Shown here: positions 9,184 to 20,379 of the stretch, piece after piece
How the letters are laid out: each line of letters starts with the position of its first letter
Position numbering within the stretch: position 1 is the first letter of the stretch
NCBI GenBank assembly: GCA_002104905.1
Contig: MCFE01000921.1
Span: 1 to 26,021, forward strand
DNA length: 26,021 nucleotides
Reading direction: 5' to 3'
From: Basidiobolus meristosporus CBS 931.73
Lineage: Eukaryota > Basidiobolomycota > Basidiobolomycetes > Basidiobolales > Basidiobolaceae
Notes under the pieces: model-generated
What the model was told of the DNA's origin: nothing
Database searches by the model: none
Seen by the model: only the letters and a program-made list of their open reading frames with translations
Made by a program: the position numbers and the translations under genes

Positions 9184-9532
9184 TGTTGTTAGAGTCTTGG
9201 AGATATTGGAAGTGATAGGGAGGACAAGTAGATTATGTGGTTTTCACTTAATGATGTATTGAATGTAAAAGTAGTATTTATACTATTACATGATCTTGGC
9301 ATAACAAACACATAGAGTAGGCTAAAGAAGATCCCAAGAGCTTGTGTGGAAAGTTTGGGGCTGTTTGGACAACTCTGAGAATTTTCATGTTCTGGGTACC
9401 TGGTGTTTTAGTAAAATATTCTAAGTAAATCCCAACAAGGAATTTGGTCAGTATTCTCTAGAATTTGAAGGTTATGATCTAAGTGACTAAGTTAGGCAAA
9501 TATTTAGGTGGAATTATAATTCTTTTACAACA
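9184..9532 (-). repeat. 5' LTR of copia A2
   Basis: 349 bp. Read on the plus strand it starts TGTTGTTAGAG and ends CTTTTACAACA. It lies next to the A1 3' LTR in inverted orientation, 47 bp apart. It lacks the internal duplication of its partner at 79-525 and differs from it at many positions. Confidence 0.9.
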
Positions 9533-9537
9533 ATTGA
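9533..9537. repeat. Target site duplication ATTGA (right) of copia A2
   Basis: Exact repeat of 74-78 directly after the A2 5' LTR. Confidence 0.85.
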
Positions 9538-9788
9538 CACCATTATGACACTGTAAAAATCATCAGAAAAAACTCTTCATCTCAATGGTTTGTAACTTGC
9601 TCTCTATGAGAAGTAATTTGGTACCCATGGGTGGATCCAATCCAGATTAGCTGTCAGGATCCTGCAATTAGGCTGTTATAATCCTGGTAGCTTAGAATTA
9701 TAGACACTATTGCCAATCTTAAAGCAAGATTGTGATAGTGTATTGCTGTTTCTATTGCCAAATACTGTACTAGACCTGATGGTGTTTC
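9538..9788. other. Non-coding sequence between A2 and A3; first part resembles family U
   Basis: About 20 bases after the A2 duplication (to roughly 9556) align with the family U spacer near 13446-13470, so A2 inserted into a U copy. The remainder has stops in the frames I checked and matches nothing else in the window by eye. The 5 bp before A3 (GTTTC) do not recur after its 3' LTR. Confidence 0.4.
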
Positions 9789-10138
9789 TGTTGTAAAAGA
9801 ATTGTAGTTCCACCTAAATATTCACCTAGCTTAGTCACTTGGATCATTACCTAAAAATCCTAGAGAATACTGACCTAATTCCTTGTTAGGATTTACTTAG
9901 AATATTTTCACCAAAATACCAGGTACCCAGAACATGAAAGTTAGATAAATTGTTCAAACAGCCCCAAACATTGCACACATGCTCTTGGGACCTTCCTGAT
10001 TTGATTCTACATATTTGTTAGGCCAAGAACAGGTAAAAGTACAAATACTACTTTTACATTCAATAAAGCATTAAGTGAAAACCACTTAAACTACTTGTCA
10101 TCCCAATCACTTCCAATATCTCCAAGACTCTTACAGCA
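9789..10138 (+). repeat. 5' LTR of copia A3
   Basis: 350 bp, from TGTTGTAAAAG to CTTACAGCA, so the last terminal bases have one change. It is followed by GATTATGAGCCC, the family primer site with one mismatch. Confidence 0.9.
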
Positions 10139-10142
10139 GATT

Positions 10143-13100
10143 ATGAGCCCTAAGCTATCACTCTCTGCAATGTCCACTACTGCTATTACTGGAATTTCCC
10201 CCTCTGCTGAAAAGCTGGATGGATCTAACTACCAAGTGTGGAAGATGAAGATGAGGATGCTGCCACAAGAAAAAGGCCTTTGGGATAATGTCATGGGAGT
10301 AAAATGCCCTCCTGAAGACATAGCAGAAGAATCCTTAAAGTACCAGAAGAAAGAACATATAACCTTTAACTGCATTTGCCTTAATGTCAAAGACAAGTTG
10401 CTAATTCAATGCTCAAGAACAACAACAGCAAAGAATGCCTGGAAGGTATTAGAAGACATCTACCAGTCATACTCAGCTGCTAAGAAAGTGTATCTTAGAC
10501 AGAAATTCTTTACTACAACAATGCTGCCAGGAAAAGAAATGAAAACTCTAATATCAGTATTACCATACTAGTGGATGAGATGGAATCTGTGGGCATATCA
10601 ACTACTAATGAGGATGTGATGGTAACCATCATGAATATCCTGACAGACAGGTTTCAGGGCCTTGTATCAGCCATAGAGTCCAGAACTGAAAATATGACCT
10701 TAAATTATGTATATGGAAGGCTCCTGGATGAAGAATTAAGAAAATCAAACAACAATAAGAAGGAAGAAGAAAATGCTTTGATGAGCAATGAGTGCCAACA
10801 AAGAAGATACCCAAGTTATTTTAAAGGCAATTACATCCTGTTTTGCAGCCACAGCAAAAGGAAAGGGAACACATCAGACTAGTGCTTCAAAAAGAGAGAT
10901 ATTTGGCAGATAAAGCCTAAATATGAAAATGCTGCAACAACTGAAAACAGACAATTCATATCTCCACTGAACATGACCACAAACAAGGATTCTCAGATAT
11001 GGTATACTGACCCTGGAGCATCTCAGCACTTTGCACACCAAAAAGACTCTTTACCCAATATCAAGATAATACAATAAAGAAGGCTTTCATGGGTGATGAC
11101 AGAACACTGGATACAGTGGATAAAGCAACTATCCAAGTAAACCATAGAAGCAGTGAAGGGAGCCATACACTGACCTTTAAAGAAGTACTCTGTGTGCCAG
11201 AAATAGCCAAGAACCTATTATCTGTAAGCAAGGCCACAGCAGGAGAACTCAGCTTCAGCTTTGACAATTCTGGATGCAGGAGCACTGCTCAAGATGGTGT
11301 TCATATTACTTTAGGTATCAGAGATCAGAATCTCTATAGGTTGACTTATAATCCATCATATCTGGAAGCCAATATAAGTAAATTAAATGACAAGACATCA
11401 ATGCTTTGGCACAGGAGATTTGGACGCATCAATTCTGATTATTGGCGCAAAATGATCAAAGATCAGCTAATTTCTGGAGTAAATATTGCTCTCCCAGCTA
11501 ATTTGGAGCACTGTGAAGCCTGCATATATGGGAAACAAGTCAGACAACCATTCAAGAGCTCTGGGTTAGTCAAAACTAAGAAAAGAATATATCTAACTCA
11601 GATCTGTGTTGCCTATGCAAAATTTATCCTTAGGCATGATGAATAATCAAATCAGTTGCCACAGCTGTATACCTTAAAAGTAAAAGCTATAGCAGAATAA
11701 CTTGTGCCTCTACTGCATTTGGAGCATTGTATGGACACCAACCAAGTGTAGAACATCTCAGAATATATGGGTGTACAGCATATGCCAAGAAACTGCACAG
11801 AAATCAGTCAAATTTGAGTCACAAAGTGTAAAATGCATATTTTTGGGTTACTGCAATGAGAGTAAAGCACACAGACTCTACAATACCAAAGCAAAGAATT
11901 AATTAAGTCTAGAGATGTGTTGTTTGATGGATATTCAAAATTTTTACCAAAAATGACTTCAGATGATGGCAAAAATTTGATCCCAGGCCCACAATTGTTA
12001 GGATTGGATCAGAGCAAAACAATGAAGTTTTTTTCACTCCAGAGGACTCTACAACCATTGTCAGCCAGAAGAAGTGCCCAAGAACATCCCAGAAGTGACT
12101 ATACCAGTATCAAAGGCCTGGATATCCAACCCAACAAAAAATATCCCAAATTACTATATCAATGAAGGTACAAACTTAGCCTATACTTATTCAGTCCATA
12201 TTGATGAGCCCCAGACCTTAAAAGAGGCCCTAAATAGCCCTCAGACAAAGTTTTGGAGATCTGCATTGACTGAGGAATATCATGCCCTGATGGAAAATCA
12301 AATTTGGGACTTAGTCAAATTACTAATCAACCAAAGATCAATTGGATGCTGGTGGGTCTTCAAGAGAAAATACAAGGCTGATGGTACAATTGAAAGATAC
12401 AAAGCAAGACCTGTGGTCAAAGAATACTCTCAAACAAAAGGACTTGATCTATACTAGGACCTTTGCCCTGGTAGCAAAGTTTAATTCCATCAGATTAATA
12501 TTTGCTATTGCAGCCAAATATAAGTTTTTATTCATCAAATGGTTTTAAAACTGCATTTTTGAATGGCAAACTTGATGATAGTATGTATATGAGTCAGCCT
12601 GATGGGTTTGTTGATCAAGATAACCCCCATTTGGTCTGCAAGCTTAAAAGATCTCTATATGGACTCAAGCAATCACTGAGAGCCTGGAATTGCAAAATGG
12701 TTTCTTATTTGGAATCTCTGAGTATTGAAAGGAGTAATGCTGACTATGGTATATACTATAAGCCAGATAGAACTAATACAGTTCTTTTAGCTCTATATGT
12801 GGATAATCCTATTATAGCTGCTGGTAACCTAGCAACATTGGAAGAGACTAAATCCAGCCTATCTAAGGGGTTCAAGATGTCCAATCTAGGAGAACTCAGT
12901 TACTACACAGGGATTAAGTTTGCCATAGACAGAAGTACCATGACTATCACCCTAAGCCAATCCAAGTATATTCAAGATATACTAAAGAAGTATCAAATGG
13001 AAGACTGTAAACCAGCAGCTACCCCAATGGAGACAAGCCTTAACTTGGTCAAAACTCAACCATATCAAGCAAGCTTGGTGCCATCTGAAAGCCCTGACTT

Positions 13101-13372
13101 TCCTTACCAATTTATGGTTGGCAGTTTGATGCTGATTGGGGACAAAATTTGGAAGATTGAAGATCCACATCAGGATACACATTTCATTACTGTAAAGGAG
13201 CAATGCATGGAATTCAAGGAAACAACCAACTGTAGCACTTTCTACCACAGAGGCAGAGTATGTAGCAGCCTGTGAAGCTACAAAAGAGGCAATGTGGTTA
13301 AGGAAGCTTTTTGAAGATTAAGGCTTATGCCAAAAAACACCAATTACAGTATTTCAAGATAATCAAGGATGT
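10143..13372 (+). pseudogene. Copia A3 Gag-Pol polyprotein, broken
   Basis: It starts at the conserved AUG in the primer site. Gag is readable to about 10550, then frameshifts. The zinc-knuckle region near 10840-10885 has lost two Cys (CSHS for CNYC) and hits a stop. The protease region near 11010 reads DPGASQH, with Ser changed to Pro. The integrase is frameshifted near 11590, and about 330 bp are deleted after 11645, removing the second Asp and the Glu of the triad. In RT, YVDD reads YVDN near 12800. A 190-bp deletion lies at 13125-13131. The frame ends in RNase H, where family U sequence begins. No function is possible. Confidence 0.9.
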
Positions 13373-13395
13373 GTCCTTACGAGAAATTATTGTGA

Positions 13396-13709
13396 TGATC
13401 CTGTCAAATGGCTGCCAGAGATTCTAAGTCCTGAGACTAAGAGGTATTGATACCATCAGGACACCATGCAAAGACTGTTAAAAAATAATTGCACACCAGA
13501 TATCATCAAAAACTTGGTCAAAATTTTTCATCACAACAATACAAAAGTGGCTTTTGATTGGTTCTCTGCCAATTTTCTCACTTTCTGATCCCAGACACAC
13601 TATCACTTCCTATGTTTGTAGCATTGATTGGTTATTGCCTCTTTTCACACTCCTTACTACCTGACTCAACTGTTTCTCTTATTTTTCATGCATGCAAATT
13701 GATTTATTT
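13396..13709. repeat. Spacer between convergent U1 and U2, copy 1
   Basis: 314 bp without a credible reading frame. It is conserved with 20064-20379, including the shared strings TTGATTGGTT, CTCACTTTCTGATCC and GCATTGATTGG. As the space between two converging genes it probably holds both 3' ends, but I see no clear hairpin terminator. Confidence 0.6.
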
Positions 13710-14568
13710 TCATTGAAGCTTTAGTTGTACTTCAATTGCCAATTGTATTGACCTATACAAGTCCCTATACCCTACACTAACATTAAGCACAACCCCACAC
13801 TTAACAAGTACCTCCATCAAAATTGACAACTCAATAAGTATTTCTGCTGTCACTCTCTGCTTCCACAACTTTGGCAGAAACCCCATGGCTTTATGCCAAT
13901 GTTCATTCACTGGTTCCCATATGTCCTGGTCTTTGGCTGGCACTGCATGGTCTAGCACCTCATCTGCCAGTCTTTGCAATAAGTCCTTGCAAAATTCAAG
14001 TGCATTTTTCTGAGCACTGCTCTTGAAGAAGTGCTGCAACCACTTGGTGTGCCTATTAATGTTCCAAAATTCCACCAACGGCATTGTGATAGCCTTTTGA
14101 GTTCTTGACATTGATACTTTGTCTGTCAGTGGGATCTCCACCCTGTTAATAATGGAGGATGTGTAGGCTGTGGTACACAAATTGCTGTTCTCTGCAAACC
14201 CATCTACCTCACTAGAGTGTAGCCCAACTGGATGTGCTTCCAACTCTTATGCATATTGCGGTAGTCTTGTTGGTAATTTTTCTTGGCTGTGGTGGGATTC
14301 AGTCTGCTCTAGGCTTGCATTGTCAGTTGGCAAAAACTGCAGCTTTTTTCTTATGCTTCCCTGTCTCTGACATGCATAGACTTTTTCCCCTCAACCTTTT
14401 CCTTTATCACTGCCAAGTCTTTGACTGCTACTTTGTCTGAGAGCTTCTTGTATTGAACTATGTTTCCTCCTTGATAAATACTGTGCTGACACATCTGTTT
14501 TGGCCTTCTTGTCCCTTGCTGGCACTCTGCAGACAACCTGACACTTCTTTCCCACTTGTTTCAAGCTT
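13710..14568 (-). pseudogene. Gene U2, unknown function, 3' fragment, copy 1
   Basis: Unrecognised protein gene on the minus strand. An open stretch of 177 codons (14243-13710) ends with a stop that aligns with the stop of copy 2 at 20380. Upstream (14568-14244) the same frame continues with a few stops through a basic, Ser/Gln/Lys-rich segment. The C-terminal 180 residues are rich in Leu, Trp and Lys and look helical and soluble, with no obvious membrane segment or zinc motif. The block joins copia sequence abruptly near 14568. Conservation of the frame and stop between copies argues that it was once a real gene. I do not recognise the family. Confidence 0.55.
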
Positions 14569-14612
14569 GAATATCTTAGGCCAAATTTGGACTAGTCAGT
14601 ATGAACATTTAG
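14569..14612 (+). pseudogene. Copia A3 polyprotein, last codons
   Basis: After the family U block, copia coding sequence resumes with the conserved C-terminus of Pol and its TAG stop at 14610-14612. A polypurine tract with one change follows at 14613-14623. Confidence 0.85.
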
Positions 14613-14623
14613 CTGAGTGAGAG

Positions 14624-14951
14624 TGTTGTAAAAGTTTGTAATTCCTCCTAAGTACTCACCTAACTTAGTTACTTAGAGCATTACCTTCAAATCCTAGAGA
14701 ATACTGACCAAATTCCTTGTTGGGATTTACTTAGAATATTTTCACCAAAATACCAAACACCCAGAACATCAAAATTCTAAAAGTTGTCCAAACAGCTCCA
14801 AACTTTGCACACATGTTCTTGGGACCTTCCCCAGCCTATTCTGGATGTTTGTTATGCCAAGACCATGTAAAAGTATAAATACTACTTTTACATTCAATAA
14901 ATTGCTAAGTGAGAACTACATTCTCTGATTATCTCCAAGACTCTTACAACA
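14624..14951 (+). repeat. 3' LTR of copia A3
   Basis: 328 bp, TGTTGTAAAAG to CTTACAACA. It is shorter than its partner because of a gap near 14920-14930. It differs from 9789-10138 at many positions, more than I would expect of a young pair. Confidence 0.88.
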
Positions 14952-15086
14952 GCAAGCCTCTCAGCCATGAAGCATGCAGAGTGCCTAGGGAGTATTACAA
15001 GGATCATGGCCAGTGTTTTGCCACACAAGTCATATTTTAACCATTCACCAGCCATTAGTGTACCAACAAAATCTTGCCAGTCACTT
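14952..15086 (+). pseudogene. Gene U1, unknown function, upstream part (copy 2)
   Basis: 45 codons without a stop, starting directly at the A3 LTR edge. When A4 and one GATAC copy are removed, they join in frame with 19602-20063. The true N-terminus lies upstream and has been lost or displaced by A3. The composition is Ser- and His-rich, with no recognised motif. The frame assignment rests on the perfect in-frame join across the insertion. Confidence 0.6.
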
Positions 15087-15091
15087 GATAC
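15087..15091. repeat. Target site duplication GATAC (left) of copia A4
   Basis: Directly before the A4 5' LTR and repeated at 19602-19606. Confidence 0.92.
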
Positions 15092-15440
15092 TGTTGTGAA
15101 AATTTGTATTTCCACCTAAATATTCATCTAGCATAGTCACCTAGATCATGACCTTCATATCCTAGAGAATACTGACCAAATTCCTTGTTGGGATTTACTT
15201 AGAATATTTTCACCAAAATACCAGGTACCCAGAACATCAAAATTATCAAAGTTGTCCAAACAGCCCCAAACTTTGCACACATGTTGTTGGGACCCTCCTT
15301 AGCCTATTCTACATGCTTGCTATGCCAAGACCTGGTAAAAGTATAAATACTACTTGTACATTCATTAAATCATTAAGTAATAACCACATAATGTACTTGC
15401 TCTCCCAATCACTTGCAATATCTCCAAGACTCTTGCAACA
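15092..15440 (+). repeat. 5' LTR of copia A4
   Basis: 349 bp, TGTTGTGAAAA to CTTGCAACA. The TATA-like TATAAATA is kept. The AATAAA of A1 reads ATTAAA here. Confidence 0.92.
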
Positions 15441-15444
15441 GGTT

Positions 15445-18400
15445 ATGAGCCCCAAGCTGTCACTCTCTGCAATAGCTACTACTGCTATTACTGGAATTTT
15501 TCCCTCTGCTGAAAAGTTGGATGATCTAACTACCAAGTGTGGAAGGTGAAGATGAAGATGCTGCTACAAGAAAGAGTCCCTTGGAATATTGTCATGGGAG
15601 AAGAATGCCCTCCTAAAAACATGGGAGAGGAAGCCTTAAAGTACCAGAAGAAAGAACAAAGTGCCTTTAACTGCATCTGCCTTAATGTTAAAGACAAATT
15701 GCTAATTCAATGCTCAAGAACAAAAACAGCAAATAATGTCTGAAAGGCACTAGAAGACACCTACCAGTCATGTTCAGCTGCTAAGAAAAAGTATCTGAGA
15801 CAAAAATTCTTACTACAAAGATGCTGCCAGGAGAAGAAATGAAAAATACAATTAGTAGAATTGCCCTGCTGGTAGATGAGATGGAATCAGTGGGTGTACC
15901 AACTACTGATGAGGATGTGATAGTTACCATCCAGAGTAGCCTGACAGACAAGTTTCAGGGCCTTGTATCAGCCGTAGAGTCCAGAACTGAAGATTTGACC
16001 TTAAATTACGTATATGGAAGGCTCCTGGATGAAGAATTAAGAATATCAAGAGCCAATTAGAAGGAAGAAGAAAATGCTTTAATAAGCAATGATAGCCAAC
16101 AAAGGAGGTACCCAGACCCTACAAAGGCAACAGCAACCTGTTTTGCAGCTACTGCAAAAGGAAAGGACATACATCAGACGGGAGTCTCAAAAAGAGAGAT
16201 TATCAGCAAAAGTAGCCTGAATATGGAAATACTGCAACAACTGAAGATACACTATTTATATCTGCACTAAATACAACCACAAACAAGGATTCTCAGACAT
16301 GGTATATTGACTCTGGAGCTTTCAACACTTTACACACCAAAAAGAACTTTTTACCCAATATCAAGAAATTCCAATTAAGAAGGTTTTCATGAGTGACAAT
16401 AGAACACTTGACGCAGTGGGAGAAGGAACTATCCAAGTAAACCTTAGAAGCAGTGAAGGAAGCCATACACTGACCTTTAAAGAAGCACTCTATGTGCCAG
16501 AAATAGCCAAGAACCAATTATCTGTAAGCAAGGCCACAGCAGGAGGACTCAGTCTTGGTTTTGACAACTCTGGATGCAGGATCACTGATCAAAATGGTGC
16601 CCATATTGCTTCAGGCATCAGAGATCAGAATCTATACAAGTTGACTTATATTCCATCATATCTGGAAGCCAATATAAGTAACTTAAGTGAAGAAACACAA
16701 ATGCTTTGGCACAGGAGATTTGGACACATCCATTTCATTGTTTGAATAAAATGATCAAAGATCAGCTAATATCTGGAGTGAAAATTGATCCCCCATATAA
16801 TTTGGAGCACTGTGACGCCTGCATATATGGGAAACAAGCCAGACAACTGCTCAAGAGCTCTTGGCTAATTGAAAATAAGAAGAAATTAGATCTAATTCAC
16901 TCAGATCTGTGTGGACCTATGCAAGATTTATTCTTAGGCATGATGAAGTATTTAATCACTTTTATTGAAGATTATACAAGATACACATGGGTCTACCTCA
17001 TGGAGAGAAAGGAAGTAGCTCTGTCTAAGCTCAGGGAGTTTAAAGCCATGGTGGAGAGAGAAACTGGTGAAAAAATCAAGAAAATACGCTCTGACAATGG
17101 TGGAGAATATACCTCAAAACTCTTCATCCACATCTGCAAAATTTATGGGATAGAGCAAGAGACTACTGTACCATACTCCCCACAGCAAAATGAAGTAGTA
17201 GAACGTGCTAACAGATCAATAATTGATATGGTAAGATCTATGATACATGATCAAAAATTATCCTATGATTTTTGTGTGGAATCAGTTGCCACAGCTGTAT
17301 ACCTTAAGAATAGGAGTTATAACAGAATACTTTGTGCTTCTATTCCATTTGAAGCATGGTATGGATACAGACCAAGTGCAGAACATCTGAGAATATTTGG
17401 GTGTATAGCATATGCCAAAAAACTGGCCGGAAATCAGTCAAAATTTGAGCCAAAAGGTGTAAAATGCATATTTTTGGGCTACTGCAATGCAAGTAAGGCA
17501 TACAGACTCTACAATACCAAAGCAAAGAAGCTGATCAAGTCCAGGGATGTGTTGTTTGATGAAAACCCAAATGTTCACAAAAAATGACATCAGATAATGA
17601 CAAAAATTTGATCTCAAGTCCACCAACTGTCAGGATTGAATCGGAGCCAAACAATGTAACTTTTTTCACTCCAGAGGACTCTACAACTATGGTTCAGCCA
17701 GAATCAGTGCCCAAGAATATCCCAGAAGTGATCATTCCAGTATCAAATGCCTGGAGATCTAATTGGACAAGAAATAGCCCAGGTTACCATATCATTGAGG
17801 GTACAAACTTAGCCTATGCCTATTCAGTCCATATTGATGTACCCCAGACTGTAAAAAGGCCCTAAATAGCCCTCAGATGAAGTTTTGGAGATCTGCAATG
17901 ACTGAGGAATATCAGGCCCTGATGGAATATCAATCTTGGGACTTAGTTGAATTACCAATCATCCAAAAATCAATTGGATGCAGACGGGTCTTCAAGACAA
18001 AATACAAGGCTGATGGTACAATTGAAAGATTAAAAGCAAGACTTGTAGCCAAAGAATACTCTCAAACAAAAGGACTTGAATATACTGAGACCTTTATACT
18101 GGTAGCCAAGTTTAATTCCATCAGATTAATATTGGCTATTGCAGCCAAATATAAGTTTATTATTCATCAAATGTATGTAAAAACTGCATTTTTGAATGGA
18201 GATCCGGATGAGGACATGTATATGGACCAGCCTGATGGGTTTGTTGACCAAGATAACCCCCATTTGGTCTGCAAGCTTAAAAAGTCACTATATGGTCTCA
18301 AACAATCACCAAGAGCCTGGATTTGCAAGATAGATTCTTATTTGGAATCTTTGAGTTCACAGGAGTAATGCTGACTATAGTATATACTATAAGCCAGATA

Positions 18401-19241
18401 GAGCAAATCCAGCTCTATTAGCCCTATATGTGGATGATCTTATTATAGCCACCAATAACCTAGAAACATTGGAAGAGACAAAATCCAGCCTATCAGAGGA
18501 GTTCAAGATGTCCAATCTAGGAGAACTCAGTTACTACTTAGGGATCAAGTTCTCCATAGACAGAAGTACCCAGACTATTACCCCAAGCCAATCCAAGTAT
18601 ATTCAGGATATACTAAAGAAGTACAGAATGGAAGACTGTAAACCGGCATCTACTCCAGTGGAGACAAACCTTAACTTGGTCAAAATCAAGTTAAGCGGAT
18701 TTTTAGATACCTAAAAGGAGCTGCTGATATCTGCTTAAGATACACTTATAAGGATCCAGAACAGGAGCTTGCGGGATACTCTGATGCTGATTGGGAACAA
18801 AGCTTGGACAACAGAAGATCCACCACAGGTTACACCTTTCTTTACTGTAAAGGAGCAATTTCATGGAATTCAAGAAAGCAACCAACTGTAGCACTTTTGA
18901 CCACCAAGGCAGAGTACATGTCAGCCTGTTAAGCTACAAAAGAAGTAATGTGGCTAAGAAAGCTTCTTACAGATTTAGGCTTATGTCAAAAAACGCCTAT
19001 TACTTTATTTCAAGATAATCACGGATGTATACAATTATGTAGAAATCCAGCTTTTCATGCTAGAACAAAGCACATAAATATTAGACGTCATTTCATACAT
19101 GAAGCTATAGAGAATAACTTAGTTAGCTTAGTTTACTGTCCTTCAGATGAAATGATTGCAGACATATTTACCAAACCACTAGCTAGAGACAAGTTTGAAT
19201 ATCTTAGGTCAAAATTAGGATTAGTCAGTATGAACATTTAG
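15445..19241 (+). pseudogene. Copia A4 Gag-Pol polyprotein, broken
   Basis: It starts at the AUG in the primer site. The second in-frame AUG of A1 is ATA here. The frame breaks near 15523 (lost bases), at a Trp-to-stop change at 15741, near 15810, at a stop at 16058-16060, near 16320, near 16740 and near 17575. The protease DSGA and the integrase triad region (HSDLCG, SDNGGEY, NEVVERANR) are still readable. In RT the first catalytic Asp is lost ([10 protein letters not shown] for [10 protein letters not shown], near 18171), while YVDD is kept near 18430. About 165 bp joining RT to RNase H are deleted around 18686. A stop interrupts RNase H near 18930. The C-terminus and TAG are intact. Confidence 0.9.
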
Positions 19242-19252
19242 CTGAGTGGGAG

Positions 19253-19601
19253 TGTTATAAAAGCTTGTATTTCCACCTAAATACTCACTCAACTTAGTCA
19301 CTTAGATCATTACCTTCATATCCAAGAGAATACTGACCAAATTTCTTGTTGGGATTTACTTAGAATATTTTCACCAAAATACCAGGTACCCAGAACATCA
19401 AAATTCTAAAAGTTGTCCAAACAGCCCCAAATTTTGCACACATGTTGTTGGGACCTTTCTTAACCTATTCTATGTGGTTGTTATGCCAAGAGCAGGTAAA
19501 AGTATAAATACTACTTTTACATTCAATAAATCATTAAGTGATAACCACATAATCTACTTGTTCTCCCAATCACTTCCAATATCTCCAAGACTCTTACAAC
19601 A
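19253..19601 (+). repeat. 3' LTR of copia A4
   Basis: 349 bp, TGTTATAAAAG to CTTACAACA. TATAAATA and AATAAA are both kept. Confidence 0.92.
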
Positions 19602-19606
19602 GATAC
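19602..19606. repeat. Target site duplication GATAC (right) of copia A4
   Basis: Exact repeat of 15087-15091 directly after the A4 3' LTR. Confidence 0.92.
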
Positions 19607-20063
19607 TTCTATAATGGAACCTGGCTGTACTGGTCACCTTGCAAAAACTGAGTCAGGAGAGTTTGCAATGCCTTTAGGCTCACCCCAGCCTTCTGAATAT
19701 GGAATGCAGATTAATAGCTCTGAAGAAGCAGACTCACTGATGGATTGTGTGCCTATCATCCCTGACACCAGTACCCTGCATGAGACTGGCAAAATCCCAT
19801 TTTGGAATGAGACAACACCTGTAGCAAAAAATGCCAAGGATACTTTATGGAGTCAAGCATACCCAGTATTCCATCAACTAGTGAATGATGTGATGTTGTG
19901 GCCAGAGAAGTGGTGTGGTTTCACTAATATCAGTAATGGGGGCTTTGATGACTTACTACTACTTCTTGCCAAAATCATCATGCAATGCAACTTGCAACAT
20001 ACATGGTATAAAGGAAAACCATCATGTGACTGGCAATATTTGCCCTATGCAAAATTATTGTAA
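19602..20063 (+). pseudogene. Gene U1, unknown function, downstream part (copy 2)
   Basis: 153 codons and a TAA stop at 20061-20063. They are in frame with 14952-15086 once A4 is removed, giving 198 codons without a stop, which is unlikely by chance in AT-rich sequence. An internal AUG at 19614 could start a 149-aa remnant. Features are an acidic middle (SSEEADSLMD), several Trp, and a Cys/Trp-rich C-terminus ending YLPYAKLL. I see no catalytic motif, signal peptide or membrane segment that I can name. Copy 1 (13381-13395) and copy 3 (1-18) keep only the last codons and the stop. It converges on U2. The function is unknown. Confidence 0.55.
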
Positions 20064-20379
20064 TGATCCTGTCAAAAGGCCATCACAAATTTACAGTCCT
20101 GTGACTAAGAGGTACTGATCCCATCAAGAAACTCTTCAGAGACAGTTGAAAAACAATTGCACCCCAGATTTCACAAAAAACTTATTCAAAATTTTCCTTT
20201 GCCATAATAAATAAGTGGCATTTGATTGGTTCCCTGCCAATTTGCTCACTTTCTGATCCTGAACACTCTACTACCTCTTACATATGTGTGCATTGATTGG
20301 CTATTGCCTCTTTTTCAAACTCCTTACTTCCTGACTCCGCCATTTCTCATACTTTTCATGTGTACATTTTGATTTATTT
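20064..20379. repeat. Spacer between convergent U1 and U2, copy 2
   Basis: 316 bp aligned with 13396-13709 and without a credible gene. Both copies keep almost the same length, which supports a defined convergent arrangement. I see no strong stem-loop. Confidence 0.6.

Larger units (their letters stand above)
79..9532 (-). mobile_element. Ty1/copia retrotransposon A2, decayed, interrupted by A1
   Basis: Minus-strand LTR retrotransposon of family A. Its 5' LTR is 9184-9532, its primer site 9172-9183, and its gag start 9177-9179. The body continues at 4449 and runs down to the stop at 537-539, the polypurine tract at 526-536 and the 3' LTR at 79-525. ATTGA duplications flank it. Element A1 (4450-9136 plus one ATAAC copy) sits inside its gag, about 30 bases past the first AUG. 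Many stops and frameshifts show it is dead. The order Gag, protease, integrase, RT, RNase H is that of Ty1/copia. Confidence 0.9.
13374..14568. repeat. Family U block, copy 1, inside copia A3
   Basis: About 1195 bp with no copia similarity, matching about 20046-21240 at roughly 80% by eye. It holds the last codons and stop of U1 (13393-13395), a spacer of 314 bp (13396-13709) and the 3' part of convergent gene U2. The junctions have no target duplication, and about 160 bp of copia equivalent to 8569-8727 of A1 are missing. This suggests filler DNA at a repaired break rather than transposition. Confidence 0.8.
9789..14951 (+). mobile_element. Ty1/copia retrotransposon A3, rearranged and dead
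   Basis: Family A element with a 5' LTR at 9789-10138 and a 3' LTR at 14624-14951. The five-base flanks differ (GTTTC and GCAAG), so there is no target duplication. Its integrase core is deleted near 11646. A 190-bp segment between RT and RNase H is missing at 13131. A 1.2-kb piece of family U (about 13374-14568) replaces about 160 bp of its 3' coding end. It is either a rearranged insertion or a join of two copies. Confidence 0.85.
15092..19601 (+). mobile_element. Ty1/copia retrotransposon A4, nearly full length but decayed
   Basis: A 4510-bp family A element with LTRs at 15092-15440 and 19253-19601, a primer site at 15441-15452 and a polypurine tract before the 3' LTR. GATAC duplications flank it. 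I count about 33 mismatches between the two 349-bp LTRs by eye, about 9-10%, so it is much older than A1. Several frameshifts, stops and a deletion near 18686 inactivate it. Confidence 0.92.

Noticed and set aside
4450-19601. Classic Neurospora-type RIP
   Set aside because: The old copies gain CpA and TpG rather than losing CpA to TpA, so CpG deamination fits better. This was judged by eye only.
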